This document shows, in pieces, positions 26,100 to 37,115 of a DNA stretch of 64,000 bases. The notes beneath the pieces were generated by a model. It saw only the letters and a list, made by a program, of their open reading frames with translations, did not search any database and was not told the DNA's origin. Position 1 is the first letter of the stretch; every line of letters begins with the position of its first letter. Origin of the DNA: Epichloe hybrida (taxonomy: Eukaryota > Ascomycota > Sordariomycetes > Hypocreales > Clavicipitaceae). Where the stretch lies: assembly GCA_019022495.1 (NCBI GenBank), contig JAFEKR010000002.1, positions 1,550,001 to 1,614,000 on the forward strand, given 5' to 3'. The translations under genes were made by a program, and so were the position numbers.

Positions 26100-27966
26100 G
26101 ATGCATGAGTCGATCGTTGTAATGATGAACGGAGGATTGGCCCGCGACTGGTGACGGCAGATCTAGAGCTTGTCGTTGGTCGTTGGGTCGCAGTATGGCG
26201 GACGAACTTGCGGTTTGGCGGGGAGAAAGGTGGCAGGGCGGTGGAGGGAGGGGTGCTTTCCCGGCTGGGATTAGCGCAGTTGTGGCAAATTGGGGACAAA
26301 AACTCCTGTAACTTGAACACCCCGTTCCGATCTCTTCTTACCACAATGTTGTGTATGCCTGATTGAGTTGATTAGACTTTGGGACCATTCATTGGCGACA
26401 AATTGTGCTTGAACATGAACCCGTCTTTGACAGTGCCCCGTCGCTACGCACAATACCAAACCGTTTCAAGTATTGACACAGGAAAGGATACAGAGAATCA
26501 AGCATCAAGCTAGCCATGGACAATGCGTCGAACCGAAGGCCACCATCAACGACTTCGAGATGCCGAGGATGGTGGGAGTCTGCAGGGGAATGATGCAGCA
26601 TCCGCCTCAATCGATGCTAGCATTTTCAATGGCCCGGGAGGTGTAGCTAGACCCAGACTTCGATGAATGCTTTTCCGCTTTTCCGCTTCTTACTTGCTCA
26701 ATTTGTGCTTGGGTTTTCACCATCAGATTTCCATTCGATGCGCTTGGGCGATTGAATTTGTTTCATGCAGGAGCTCCATTAATCAATTACGTGCCACGGC
26801 CAATACTGAGCGCATCAGCTTTATTCAAGGCGATGCGGTTCCCTTTATGGATATTATAGGCTTGATTGGGGAGTAGGAGGGTTTGTACGAGCCGCCCTCA
26901 CGATGCAGCAATACTCTCTGACATTGGTACAGAGGGTTTTTGGATCGACAGGAGAGTCTGGCGGCGAACCTTGGGGGCGGTAACTGGCCCACGTTTGGTA
27001 AAAGGCATCGAGAAGTTCTTTTGACGGCCCCTTGAAAACGGACGCCACTCAGCCATTTTCGACCCCGATTATTACATGTATCAATGTAGTGAGTGTCTTT
27101 TGCCAAGAGCAACCCGAGAGAGTTTGTTCTACATGTCATGCCCGACTGTAGTCGGTGCGGTCGGTTTGCATACAAAAAAGGTGTTCACGTCGAAATCACC
27201 GAACACGACTGGTGTCGCCGAACAATGCAGGCGGTGTCCGAGCATTGAAAGAAGCCCGATTCGCACGACCTGCTTTGGAATCCAGGAGCAGCCCGCGTAG
27301 TTCCGACAGGGAAGTCGAGCAGACACGGCAATGAGCAATCTGGTGGTTTATAAACGCGCATCCGTCAAAAATTAAATGTGCGTCCGCCGTTAGTCCTAGT
27401 CCGTTAGAATGACCTACCTAGGCTATTATTTTACGGATTAGTGTGGCTTATATTTATAATAATTCTTTGTACCTATTCTAATGTTATTAACTTACCTATA
27501 GTAAGTGCGTTTTCCATGTTTTTGAAATTGTTAATATTATTCAAGCTATTATAATATTAGGAGCGCAAACACAGAGGCAGAAATGCATCTTATTTATTAA
27601 GCTTAGTAAGAAGACATATAAGTGGGTTTCAAAGACAAACTAGGGAACGCGGCGGATGCAAATTTAATTCTCAACGGATGCGCGTTTACATTCGTAGTTG
27701 TCCTTACAAAATAAAACCCTTTCGTCTCGTCTCCAGGTGACACAATAGGAGCAGCCTGGGATGGCTGCTGGAAAAAAAGGGGTTACTTCGTAGAGCCTCG
27801 AGTTTGCGCGCAGCGACACACAACGGGCCGTTGCTCAATAAACCTCTTCCGCCGACACATATTACAACTCAACCCACACGGCCAATCCCGCGAATACGAC
27901 AAGGACCAACAGTTACGCGCCCGAAACGACGAGAAATTGGTTGCCACCCGGCAGGTGTCACCAACG
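26100..27966. other. Intergenic region LSM7/RIM2 with AT-rich block
   Basis: 1.9 kb between divergent start codons. Several short frames exist but none resembles a family I know. The segment 27360-27700 is much more AT-rich than its surroundings (see separate entry). Confidence 0.5.
27360..27700. repeat. AT-rich block, possible mutated repeat relic
   Basis: About 340 bp rich in TA and AT steps (for example TATTATTTTACGG and TTATATTTATAATAA) set in otherwise GC-balanced DNA. Sharp-edged AT-rich islands in ascomycetes often are transposon remnants mutated by RIP. No encoded domain or terminal repeat could be recognised, so this is inference. Confidence 0.4.
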
Positions 27967-29304
27967 ATGGCCCAAGGACTGCCTGCCGCTTTCGTGGCAG
28001 GCCCTGACGACCGAAAACCCTTCCGTCATCATCCACATGCGACTGCCGAGCATGCAGCGCTCGTTCAGTCACGGGAGACTGGGGATTCATTCCCAGACGA
28101 TGGACTCCAGGCCGAGGGCAAAATCAAGGCGTTGCCCTTTGCGGAGTCTTGGGTCCATATGATGGCCGGAGGGTGCGTCGTCTCCCCTGATCACCAGACT
28201 TCCTGCGCCGTCTTTTTCCTTTTCTCTCTGTTCGCCAATGAAACACAGGTCCCAGTAGTATGCTAACAGAGGCTGGATGATAGAGTCGGTGGAATGACGG
28301 CAGCCACGCTCACGGCGCCGCTCGACGTGCTCAAGACGAGGTTACAGTCCGACGTCTACCAAGCCCAGTTGCGGGCAGCGCGACTAGCCAAAGGACAAGC
28401 TCTGGCCGGACTCAACCCCGCGAGGGCGGCGCTGTACCACTTGACCGATACGTTGGAGATTCTAGGCACTGTCTACCGAGTCGAGGGATCTAGAGCTCTT
28501 TTCAAAGGTCTTGGCCCCAACCTCATTGGCATCGTTCCCGCTCGAAGCATCAGCTTCTTTGTCTATGGCAATGGCAAGCGCGTCATCTCGGAATACTGGA
28601 ATCACGGCCAGGAAGCGCCCTGGGTGCATTTGCTCGCGGGCGTTGCCGCAGGAGTGGCCACATCGACAGCGACCAATCCCATCTGGATGGTCAAGACCCG
28701 ACTGCAGCTTGACAAGAACGTATCCAAACGAAGCGGCGGCACAATGCAGCGACAATATCGCAACAGTTACGATTGCGTACGACAGATCATCCGCGACGAG
28801 GGCGTTCGAGGCCTATACAAAGGATTGAGTGCCAGTTACCTCGGCGTGGGCGAGTCGACGCTACAGTGGATGCTGTACGAGCAGTTCAAGGCATCGCTCT
28901 CCCGACGAGAAGAGCGCATCCAGCGCAGTGGTAGAGAGAAGACTTGGTGGGATCGCACAGTGGAATGGACTGGCAAGGCCGGAGCCGCTGGGGGGGCGAA
29001 GCTCATTGCGGCCGTCTTGGCTTATCCTCACGAAGTAAGTGAACAAGTGCCTTGACTGAATGGCAATGTGGCTAACCCGTGAATGAATCAGGTGGCCCGC
29101 ACTCGACTTCGGCAGGCACCGACAGTTGGCGGCCGTCCCAAATACACTGGACTGATGCACTGCTTCAAGCTGGTGTGGAAGGAGGAGGGATTTATTGGTC
29201 TCTACGGTGGCCTGACACCTCACTTGATGCGAACAGTACCGAGCGCAGCCATCATGTTTGGCATGTATGAGGGCATTCTCCGATTGTTCAACACCCCAGC
29301 GTAA
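27967..29304 (+). CDS. RIM2: RIM2-type mitochondrial pyrimidine nucleotide carrier, three exons
   Basis: Inner-membrane carrier of the SLC25 family that exchanges pyrimidine nucleoside triphosphates between cytosol and matrix (family knowledge). Exons 27967-28172, 28284-29034, 29092-29304 (389 aa; donors GTGCGT and GTAAGT). Three ~100-residue repeats each carry the carrier signature: PLDVLKTRL, PIWMVKTRLQLD (the Trp-containing form typical of Rim2-like carriers) and PHEVARTRLRQ. Each is followed by aromatic-Gly segments such as ALFKGLGPNL, GLYKGLSASYLG and GLYGGLTPHL. The start is the ATG at 27967 (context ACGATGG); longer frames upstream use TTG or other non-ATG codons. It is the last core gene before the accessory island. 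Confidence 0.93.
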
Positions 29305-29900
29305 TCCAACCCAGCAACCTTTTCCCCTTTCCAATTTTGTGATCTGACAATGAAGCGGGGAGCGACGCGGTAACAACTGTCAGTCTGTCGCTCTAGTCAA
29401 AGGCGCACAACTCTCCACGATAACTCGGGGGAACTCGGCTCAAAAGGTTGCATTTACTGAATGAAGTGCAACGTGTACAACTTTTGCTCGATACCAGGCC
29501 ATCTTGTATACTATATAGGGGACACCAAGGGGCGGGCGTTGGGATATTATGGCCCGCCAGAAGAATCAACAACATCTCATAGACACATGGTCTGGGACTC
29601 TGGACCCCTGGACAGACAACTTGGGAGCATGCCGTCTGTCCCGTACGAGACTTGTCATCTTCCCAACCGACAGCCCGTGTACGGAGTATGTATGCATATG
29701 CATGTAATAGTCCGTAATCCGTAATCCGTAGTCACACATGGACGAGATCTCAAAAAAGCGGGGCGTCTTTTGGGGTCGCTGCAACCGTTTGTTCTTGACC
29801 TTCCCAACTCGATCCCTCATCAACACCGACCGGCCTACAGATCTGCTGCAGATCTACGGAGTACGGAGTACGGAGTAATACTGCAGATAAAAGGGTTCCC
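29305..29900. promoter_or_regulatory. Upstream region of the nine-exon regulator
   Basis: 596 bp holding two tandem short words: ATCCGTA units near 29711-29731 and three TACGGAG units at about 29854-29878, about 25 bp before the start codon. The second array could be a promoter element or a replication-slippage repeat. Confidence 0.45.
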
Positions 29901-32855
29901 ATGCGCCAGTCACAGCCCCTCAATGGATCGCATCGCACGACAACCGTGACCAAGAGGTCCAGAGCTGTCCAGGCCTGCACCTTGTGTCGGCAGACCAAGT
30001 CGAAAGTATCAACCCCCCCCCCTTTTTCCTCTCACACCATAGTCCGGACAACGCGAACCCTCGTCATTCGACTTTTGCCTGGCTTGACCTGCCTGACAAA
30101 ATGCTGACCCTGACACCGAGTAATAGTGCGATGGCCAGCACCCATCCTGTGAGCGGTGCGCCAAGGGCAATCTCGTGTGTGAGTATACGCAAAATACTCG
30201 GGATCGACGGATGGACCGTCAAGAAGAAAGACGGTATGCTCAAAATGCTCAAAATGTTGGCTCCTCCCACCCCCTGATTTGTCATGTCGCTGAGATGACT
30301 CCTCTACGGATCCGTACATAGAGCGCATCTTGCACTTGCGAACCGTGTTCGGGAATTGGAATCTCGGCTAGCTGCCGCGCAGTCCAGCGTCAAGGACGAC
30401 ACCAAGGACGACAGTGCCGGCTCGCCGGAAATCCAGGTGGGAAAAACTTCTTCTGCGTCGAGTCGCGCAAGGAGCTTCACGCAGCATGTTCCGAGAGACC
30501 ATGTGGCTTCGTTCTCGCAGCCTGCGCCAGACTCCAGTGCCGATGCAATTGCCACGGGACTATTCGACGAACAGCCAGCCAAGGCTGATATTGGCTATTT
30601 CGGTAAGTCTCTGTTCCAAGTGAACGCGCAACGACCAGTCCAGCGTATTCTGAGACGTGTGGGTTTCTAGGCCCAAGTTCGAACCATGCGTTCTTCTGGG
30701 CCCTCACATCCTCTCTCGATGAGTCGGACAAACAAAGACCTGAAGGCCAGAAGCTCCCATCACGGCACACAACCACTAGGGGGGGGCCCAGACGACTGCC
30801 GCTTCCACCGTTGAAAGCATCGACCTCGGCAAAACATGCTGCAGCGCAAGAGGATGCCTTCCCTGGCCGTTCAGTAGCCACAACATGGATCAACCGCTTC
30901 TTCGATACTGTTGCCGTCGTTCTCCCTTATGTTAGCAGGTCTGTGTTATTACGAGAAATAGACATGATTGACTCGCGGACCGGAACTTGGCAATCCTGTT
31001 CATCGGGAACACAGGCTCTTTTGAATGTTGTGTTTGCGCAAGCACTGGCCACGTCTGAAGACGGCGCTGCTGAGCCCTTTTATCGCCGCGCACTGAGTCT
31101 GTTGGACGAGAGGGGAGTGTATCAACCGACGATAGAATCATGTAGGTGTTCTCAATGCTTGTGATATCTCTTAATCAACTTCAACTTTTGATCCAATTCG
31201 CGACTAACAAACCCCAGTGCAAGCTTTGCTTCTCCTCGCAAGTTTTCAGCAAAACAGCCAACGCGCTCAGGAGAGCATCACAACCCATTTTGGCGCGGTC
31301 AAAGCAGCTTTTCAACTCGGCATCCATTCCCCTTCATCGTACGGCAGATGGAGCAGGGAAGAAAAGGAGTTGCGATGTATTTTGTGGTTTGCTGTGATCC
31401 AATTAGACAGGTTCGTGACTGGGATTTTCAGAAAGACGCGCCGCTGAGCTTGACGTTGATTCATCCGTAGAATCGTTGGTTCTGGACTGGGACGCCCGTT
31501 CTTGATTCCCGATCAACATATACGAATTCGCCCTTCCGAAATGATCAGCATTAGCTTCCACCACAACCATGGTGAGATGGACCAATCTCGCCAGTCAGAC
31601 ATGGCCTTTTTCCATCACATCATGTACGTCGCCACAACCAATCCCGTGCATTTGAACCTCCAGACCAACTTGTGAGATTGCAGTTCTCTACACGACATCA
31701 TGGGCAAAGCCGTTGATAAAGTTCATGCGTCCAACGTGAGCGCTGTCCATGAACTCACCTTGAGTGAGCTTGTTTCTCATATCATGGATCTCCTGACGCA
31801 GATTGAGCAGCTCCAAGCCAACATGTCTCCATTCGAACTATTGCTATCAAATGTAGACCTAAGCACATGGGCGGCGTCGGACTTTGATGAAGCGAGACAC
31901 ACCATCGTTCTAACATTGTACCACTATCGCGTCAATACCTTGATCAATGCGCCACTGCTGCTCTCTATCCTCGGGCGGGTGTCCATCTCCAACACGTGCA
32001 ACGGGTCAAAGATGCACATGGATGTCGCAATGTCAATACTGAAGACGTACCTACAGACCATCCATGACTTCCATACCTTGCTGTGCAGCATACTGGCTCG
32101 GCAGCCATCTTTTCTGAGGTGCAACGCTGTGTGGTGGCTCTGCAACTACATGAGTGAGTTCTTTTCTTCTTCTTTTTTTTCTTTTTTTTCTTGTTGGCGT
32201 CGTCGGTACAGAAAAAGAGCAGCAGCACCATGCTCATACGAATACAGTGGTTTCAGTCAACCTTCATCTGTTCGGTCTATGGCTCATATCGACCCATACC
32301 CATAAACCCGAAACATTGCCGTCATTGGGCAGGAACAGCTGTGAAATTGAGAGTCTCATGCGGCAAACGCTGGATACGCTCAAGTTAGTAGGAGGGTCCA
32401 GCATCATGAGTCGAAAGGCACACCGCTGCCTCCAGAAGTATCTCGATCTATACACAACTCACGGTATGTACTGTTGTCCTCTGCCAACTCTGTTGCGTCC
32501 CCCTTCTTTTGTTTTCTTTTCCCTATATCTCCCTTCAAACCTATAAGTTACCCTTTCTAGCTTAATAGCAGCTGTTGTCGCAAATGAATGCTGATACCTG
32601 GTTTCAGACGGGAATTCGACGAGGCCGAGAACATTGCTTAGACACGTAGACAACATGACAATCCCCCCGCCGCAGGTACTCGAACCGTGGTCTTGCAATT
32701 TTGTGCCCGCCACAACTGCCACAAGTAGCCCTGGGGGTTGGGACAGCAACATGGGCGACTTGCTGGCGGGCTTGTGTCCCGAGGACTTCCTTGGCGCAGG
32801 CCTTTTCGCAACGGGATACACCATCAGTGATTTTGATGCCACGGGCTTCATTTGA
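29901..32855 (+). CDS. Zn2Cys6 transcription factor with middle homology domain, nine exons
   Basis: Predicted nuclear regulator of 747 aa. Exons: 29901-30005, 30127-30233, 30322-30602, 30671-31141, 31218-31410, 31471-31623, 31684-32153, 32248-32463, 32608-32855; every junction keeps phase. The zinc cluster is at residues 26-53 (C-X2-C-X6-C-X6-C-X2-C-X6-C) and is split by intron 1 just before the third Cys. A short leucine-rich coiled segment follows (near ANRVRELESRLAAA). A central region with ALLLLASFQQN, FQLGIHS and IVGSGLGRPFLIPD matches the fungal-specific transcription factor (MHR, PF04082-type) pattern; FGLWLISTHTHK lies in the C-terminal half. Intron 6 (GTACGT...TTGCAG) removes an in-frame TGA, so the gene appears intact. 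Targets are unknown. It sits 0.9 kb upstream of the expansin-family gene on the same strand. Confidence 0.88.
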
Positions 32856-33798
32856 TCGATGCGTTCGTTGTTGGGTGCTGGCGATGCAAGGTACTGATGC
32901 GATTGTCGACTGCTATTATGCAGCTCTGGACAGATGAGGCGCAACGTGGGCACGAACGACCGAAACGTTTCAAGCTTCGACTGTCTGTCCGGACATCCAT
33001 GTACCATTTCACTGCCGCTATCATCGCACCTCCACTGTGGCCCCCTGACTGAATATAGCCGTACCAATGGAGTCGGAATACATTGGTACAAGTCCGTTGC
33101 GTTGGCCATGACCATTGAGAGATAGATGATGAGAGGAAAATCAATGTGAATGATTCTCTGTCAAGAAGAATATTCGATTTCATGTACAATCCGTACGGAA
33201 ATGTGGTACAAGAGTTCAGACGACCGCAAGCTAGTCAATTTCGGCCGTTCCTGCCTACATCCGCGCGAGGGAGACGGAACAAGCAAACGGAAAGAAACGT
33301 GCGACGTGCGAGGCGTCCATCGACGGGATGAGACAGTGTCACCCGGGACATTTAGCCAGTGGGTAAATGATGACGATTTGCCGCCCGCCCGCACGTTTAT
33401 CCCGCGGACGCGGACGCGGAAGCAACCGAGTGCACCTTACATATTGTGAGGGGGGTGGAGGGGGAATGTTTCATGGCATCAGGATCAGGGGTGTGGTCCC
33501 TTTTTTTTGATGCGCGAAGGATTGCGGCGAAAACAAAATTTCTGCAGACGCGCGCTCCTTGTGATTTCGGATGAATGCTTGGGAGTTTTTGGAGCCGGGA
33601 ATCCTCGTTTGTTTCCAATTTTCTAATGGTATAAAGGATGGGTGGTGGTCGTCGCGTTGAAGATGTTGAATGTCAAGGTTTCCTACTGATATCTGGACTT
33701 GTCTCTTCCTTGTCTCCCGCTCCTTTTTCTGCTTGTTTTATAAACAGCCACTCCCTCTTTTTTTTATTTCTGTGTGTGTTTTACAAACAGCCCACGAC
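32856..33798. promoter_or_regulatory. Intergenic region and promoter of the expansin-family gene
   Basis: 943 bp. The segment 33629-33637 (GGTATAAAGG) is a good TATA-box candidate about 165 bp before the ATG at 33799. The last 70 bp is T-rich and ends TTTTACAAACAG before the start region, which may be a leader intron. Confidence 0.5.
33629..33637 (+). promoter_or_regulatory. TATA box candidate
   Basis: Sequence TATAAAGG in the correct orientation, about 165 bp upstream of the expansin-family start codon. Confidence 0.5.
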
Positions 33799-35050
33799 AT
33801 GCTCTTTCCAGTCATCTCCTTGCTGACTTTGGCGCTGGCGCCTCTGTCCATGGCGGCTGCGTACTCTGCCGATCATAAACGTGCAGATGTCGCGCCCTCG
33901 TCCCCCGATGAGATTATTGTATCGAATGATTCGCCCGGCAAGGCGGCTGCCTGCTCCGTTGGTCATAAAAAACACCGCGGCAAAAAACACCACGGCAAGA
34001 AAACCAAGCATCTTGCAGAAGGCCCGCCCTCGTCCACCGATGGGAATCCTGTACCGCCCGTCAAGGGCGAGCCTGGCAATGGCGAACCTCCCAAGGGCGA
34101 GCCTGGCAATGGCGAGCCTGGCAATGGCGAGCCTGGCAATGGCGAGCCTGGCAATGGCGAGCCTGGCAATGGCGAGCCTGGCAATGGCGAGCCTGGCAAT
34201 GGCGAGCCTGGCAATGGCGAGCCTGGCAATGGCGAGCCTCCCAAGGACGGGCCTGTCAAGAGCCAACCTGGCGATGGACATCCCGTGGGGCCGGTTGCTG
34301 GCTCTCGAAAGTTCACCGGACTGGGCACGTCCTACGGCGAAAAAGAACAGTGCCATGAGGAAGATTGCTGGCAATCGGGAGCCTGCAGCTTCGTCGACTA
34401 CCGTCTTCCGGCGGGCATTGACGGAAGCACCTGCGTCTCAGATAAAATCTGGAACAATGGCGGCCATTGCGGTGGATGCATTTCCGTCTCATACAAGGGA
34501 AAGACTATCACCGTCATGGTATTAACCCTCCCCCGCTTCTTTCTCTTTCCCCTCTAAGAAAGACCACACATGATATACATTTCCTCGTTTGCTTCATTTC
34601 CCAACACCATGCTTGGACTAACGTCGTCATCTTTAGGTTACAAACGTAACTGGTGGAGAAGACACCCATTTGGATATGACGCCCGCTACGATGACGAAGC
34701 TAGTCGGTTATCCCGCCGGCGGCATAGACGGCATCTCGTGGGAATGGATAAAGTGCCCTATTCCCAGCAGCAGCCCGCTCACCATCAAGATGCACGGCGG
34801 CGCCTCCAAGTACTGGTTCGCCGCGACTGTCGAGAATGCCGTCCTTCGCACCGACAAGGTCGAGGTCAGCACCGACAACGGCGAGAGTTGGTTGCCTACC
34901 ACGAGGCAAAAGTACAACATGTACGTTCGGGAGCGTCTGCCCACCAAATATGTGTGGGTTCGTGCCACCAGCGTATCTGGGGAGCAGGTTGTGGTTAAGA
35001 ATGTCCACGTGGAGTCTGGCCGATCCGTCCTGGCCACTACCAATTATTAA
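33799..35050 (+). CDS. Secreted expansin-family protein with Gly-Asn-Gly-Glu-Pro repeat linker, two exons
   Basis: Predicted secreted, non-hydrolytic cell-wall-loosening protein (expansin/loosenin relatives act on cellulose or chitin-glucan; family knowledge). Exons 33799-34518 and 34637-35050 give 377 aa. A signal peptide covers about residues 1-20, followed by a Lys-Arg site at 27-28 and a His/Lys-rich patch (KKHRGKKHHGKK). Residues 90-149 are twelve five-residue units, mostly GEPGN. A six-stranded barrel-like domain 1 runs from about 172 (FTGLGTSYG) and contains the GGHCGGC cluster and VTNVT strand; domain 2 (about 285-377, KYWFAATVENA to VVVKNVHV) is CBM63-like. The substrate is not evident. 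The ATG at 33799 is chosen because it begins the signal peptide. Confidence 0.85.
34066..34245 (+). repeat. 15-bp coding minisatellite, 12 units
   Basis: Twelve tandem 15-bp units (GGCGAGCCTGGCAAT consensus): ten encode GEPGN and two (second and last) encode GEPPK. Seven consecutive central units appear identical at the DNA level. The unit is a multiple of three without stops, so the antisense strand is open too and gives spurious long frames. Confidence 0.95.
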
Positions 35051-35741
35051 ATCAAGGTAGAAGATACGCCATTTTTGATTTCTTCGGCCAGTTCCCTCGG
35101 GTAGACATTGGGGGACGCTGGGTAGTTTCATTATTCCACGTGTACATTGTTCCTTTGATAAGAGGGTTTGGAGTATAAGTAATTCGTACTAGAAAAAAAA
35201 ACCCACTTTGTTCGGAAGTGCACATGCTCTTGTTCACATCGCTTGGAGTCCACAAGTTTCCAGAATGGCCCATGCGATAATAATGCGACTTGTCCCATGT
35301 GTGCTTCGAGAATTGTTTGTTTAAACAAAAAGGGGGGGGGAACTGATTGAACTCTCGTGTAAGCGGGACCTCTCTCCGCGATGCATGGGCAACCCGTTGT
35401 TCCTTCGTACCGTGCATCTCGACTCCCTTTGCCAGCTCCTCGCTATCAGGACCACTTCCCAATGGGATACATGTACAATCACTCCATGCGTTTTCTTCTC
35501 AGTAATGGATAGATATGGCACGGAGGCGTTTGTCCCCCGTTAGTGAAAGGGTGAATTCATGTCGTACAGAGAAGCAAGCAAAAAAAGGTGTCACTGTTAT
35601 TGGATACAGCTTCCGCCATTGGAAAATGACTAGTATATATATATATTAAACAACAGATACAACTCCATCATATGACCCGTGCCTCTCCCTTGTCCAGCCC
35701 ACTTTCCCGAACAATCGAGACCCGCGGCTTCTCAGGCTCAT
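35051..35741. other. Intergenic region, no gene seen
   Basis: 691 bp 3' of the expansin-family gene. Contains a G-run near 35331-35340 and a TA-repeat near 35634-35646. Confidence 0.5.
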
Positions 35742-35996
35742 TCATGTCCATCTCGCGGGGATTCTTGATGGAAAGGTCGGGACGCCCTTGAGGGCAGGGC
35801 GCAGCATGACGCTGGCCTCCATGCTGACCAAGTCACTGAGCTTCTTCCCCAGACGATCGAACCGGCCAAGGGCCTCGCGGACCCTGTCTACATCTTTCTC
35901 CTTGTCATCTCCCACACGGATCGCTGCGGATGCGAGATGCCACAGGAATGGAATGGGCTTCTTGAATGGGACACGGTCCGGTTGCGCTGCGGTCAT
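35670..35996 (-). pseudogene. Small unknown gene fragment with a probable frameshift
   Basis: An ATG at 35996 opens an 84-codon frame beginning MTAAQPDRVPFKKP with a helical charged middle (DKEKDVDRVREALGRFDRLG). Near 35790 the coding-like signal moves by one base: the second frame reads PDLSIKNPREMDMNEPEKP and ends at a TGA near 35670. The pattern suggests a one-base deletion in a gene or gene tail of about 110 residues. I do not recognise the family. It lies next to an AT-rich block. Confidence 0.35.
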
Positions 35997-37115
35997 CCGC
36001 CCAGTTCATGGAGGCAAGCGCATACATGACTCCCCGCAAGCATCCCGGTATGCTGTCTCTGTCCCTCGTGTACTCCGTACGGATCCGTATTTCAGGAGGA
36101 AACGAGATTTGGGCAGGATCGGAAAGATGGGGTGGACATGGGTAAAAGTATCCGCACGAGGTCCGGGCCAGTTGCACCGATTGGGGCCTCTACAGCTTCC
36201 GCAGAGTGCATTTGAGAGTAAAGAATATATAGGAATTATAGTAGAGTAAATAGAAAAGTTACAAATATATACTAGTAAGAAAGATTATACATATAGAGAA
36301 ATAGGGAGGAGAGAGAAATATACGTATAATACATATTTCTAATATAAAGAATAAAGAATTATAAGGCTAGGTAGTTAGCTATTGATATATGAAATACTAA
36401 CTAGTATTAGTATTAGAAGTTTCCCAAGACTAGGTGATGCCGGTAGGCAGGCCGCGAAGGGGCAAAGGTGCGATGCACAATGTGTGGTCAAATGGGTATG
36501 TAAGGAAGGATGATGATGCTATCGTGGCCTCTAGCGAGGGCGGCCCATAAAGGCACTGCACGTGACCCGCGTTACTTCTGAGGGCGCCCACGACGGTCAG
36601 GGCGAGGATCGCGCATCACTAGGGTTATAGTATTATAAGCTTAAAGAATAGTATTATTATTAATTATTTAATTTAAGCTGGAGAAGGAAAAAAAGGAATA
36701 GAGAGGTGAAAGGCCCGTGCGCGCACGCGTGGACTAACCTTTTGCCAGCCACATTTGCGGTTGCGAAGCGCGATTGATATCATGCTTATTCTAACAATAA
36801 CTATAATGGCAAATTTTTTCAAGTATAAAAAAAATAAAAAAATAAAAATAAAAAGCGCTACAAGATGTAAGCTCAGACTATTATAAAGTAGCCGCTCTCT
36901 AGTGATCTACATGTAGGGTATGCTGTGGGTTGTCTCTGCCAACTTTGCAGAGTTTTCGTGGATCACACACACCCTATTAGAAGCGACGAATGGTTCAACA
37001 AAAAAGCAAGACCCCTCCAGCGCCATTTCCCCACTTTGACCCCCCCTGGACTCATCCTTCCGTACAACGCAACCTTTTTGTTTCCACATGACATCAGGAA
37101 CATCAGGACTCTCAT
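35997..37115. other. Intergenic region with AT-rich blocks
   Basis: 1.1 kb. About 36210-36430 and 36620-36880 are strongly AT-rich, with a GC-rich stretch between. No coding signal. Probably degenerate repeat DNA. Confidence 0.5.
36210..36880. repeat. AT-rich, RIP-like degenerate block
   Basis: Two AT-rich segments (36210-36430 and 36620-36880), the second with A/T-only runs such as AAATAAAAAAATAAAA. The middle 36430-36620 is of normal composition. No terminal repeats were recognised. Interpretation as a RIP-mutated transposon relic is inference from composition. Confidence 0.4.

Noticed and set aside
26389..27175. Short frames between LSM7 and RIM2
   Set aside because: Non-ATG starts or no recognisable pattern; frames change every few dozen codons.
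27937..27966. Upstream extension of the RIM2 gene
   Set aside because: It starts with TTG, not ATG; the ATG at 27967 has a good context.
33781..34374. Long antisense open frames (197 and 121 codons) across the expansin-family gene
   Set aside because: They arise because a 15-bp repeat without stops keeps every frame open; the products are pure repeat artefacts.
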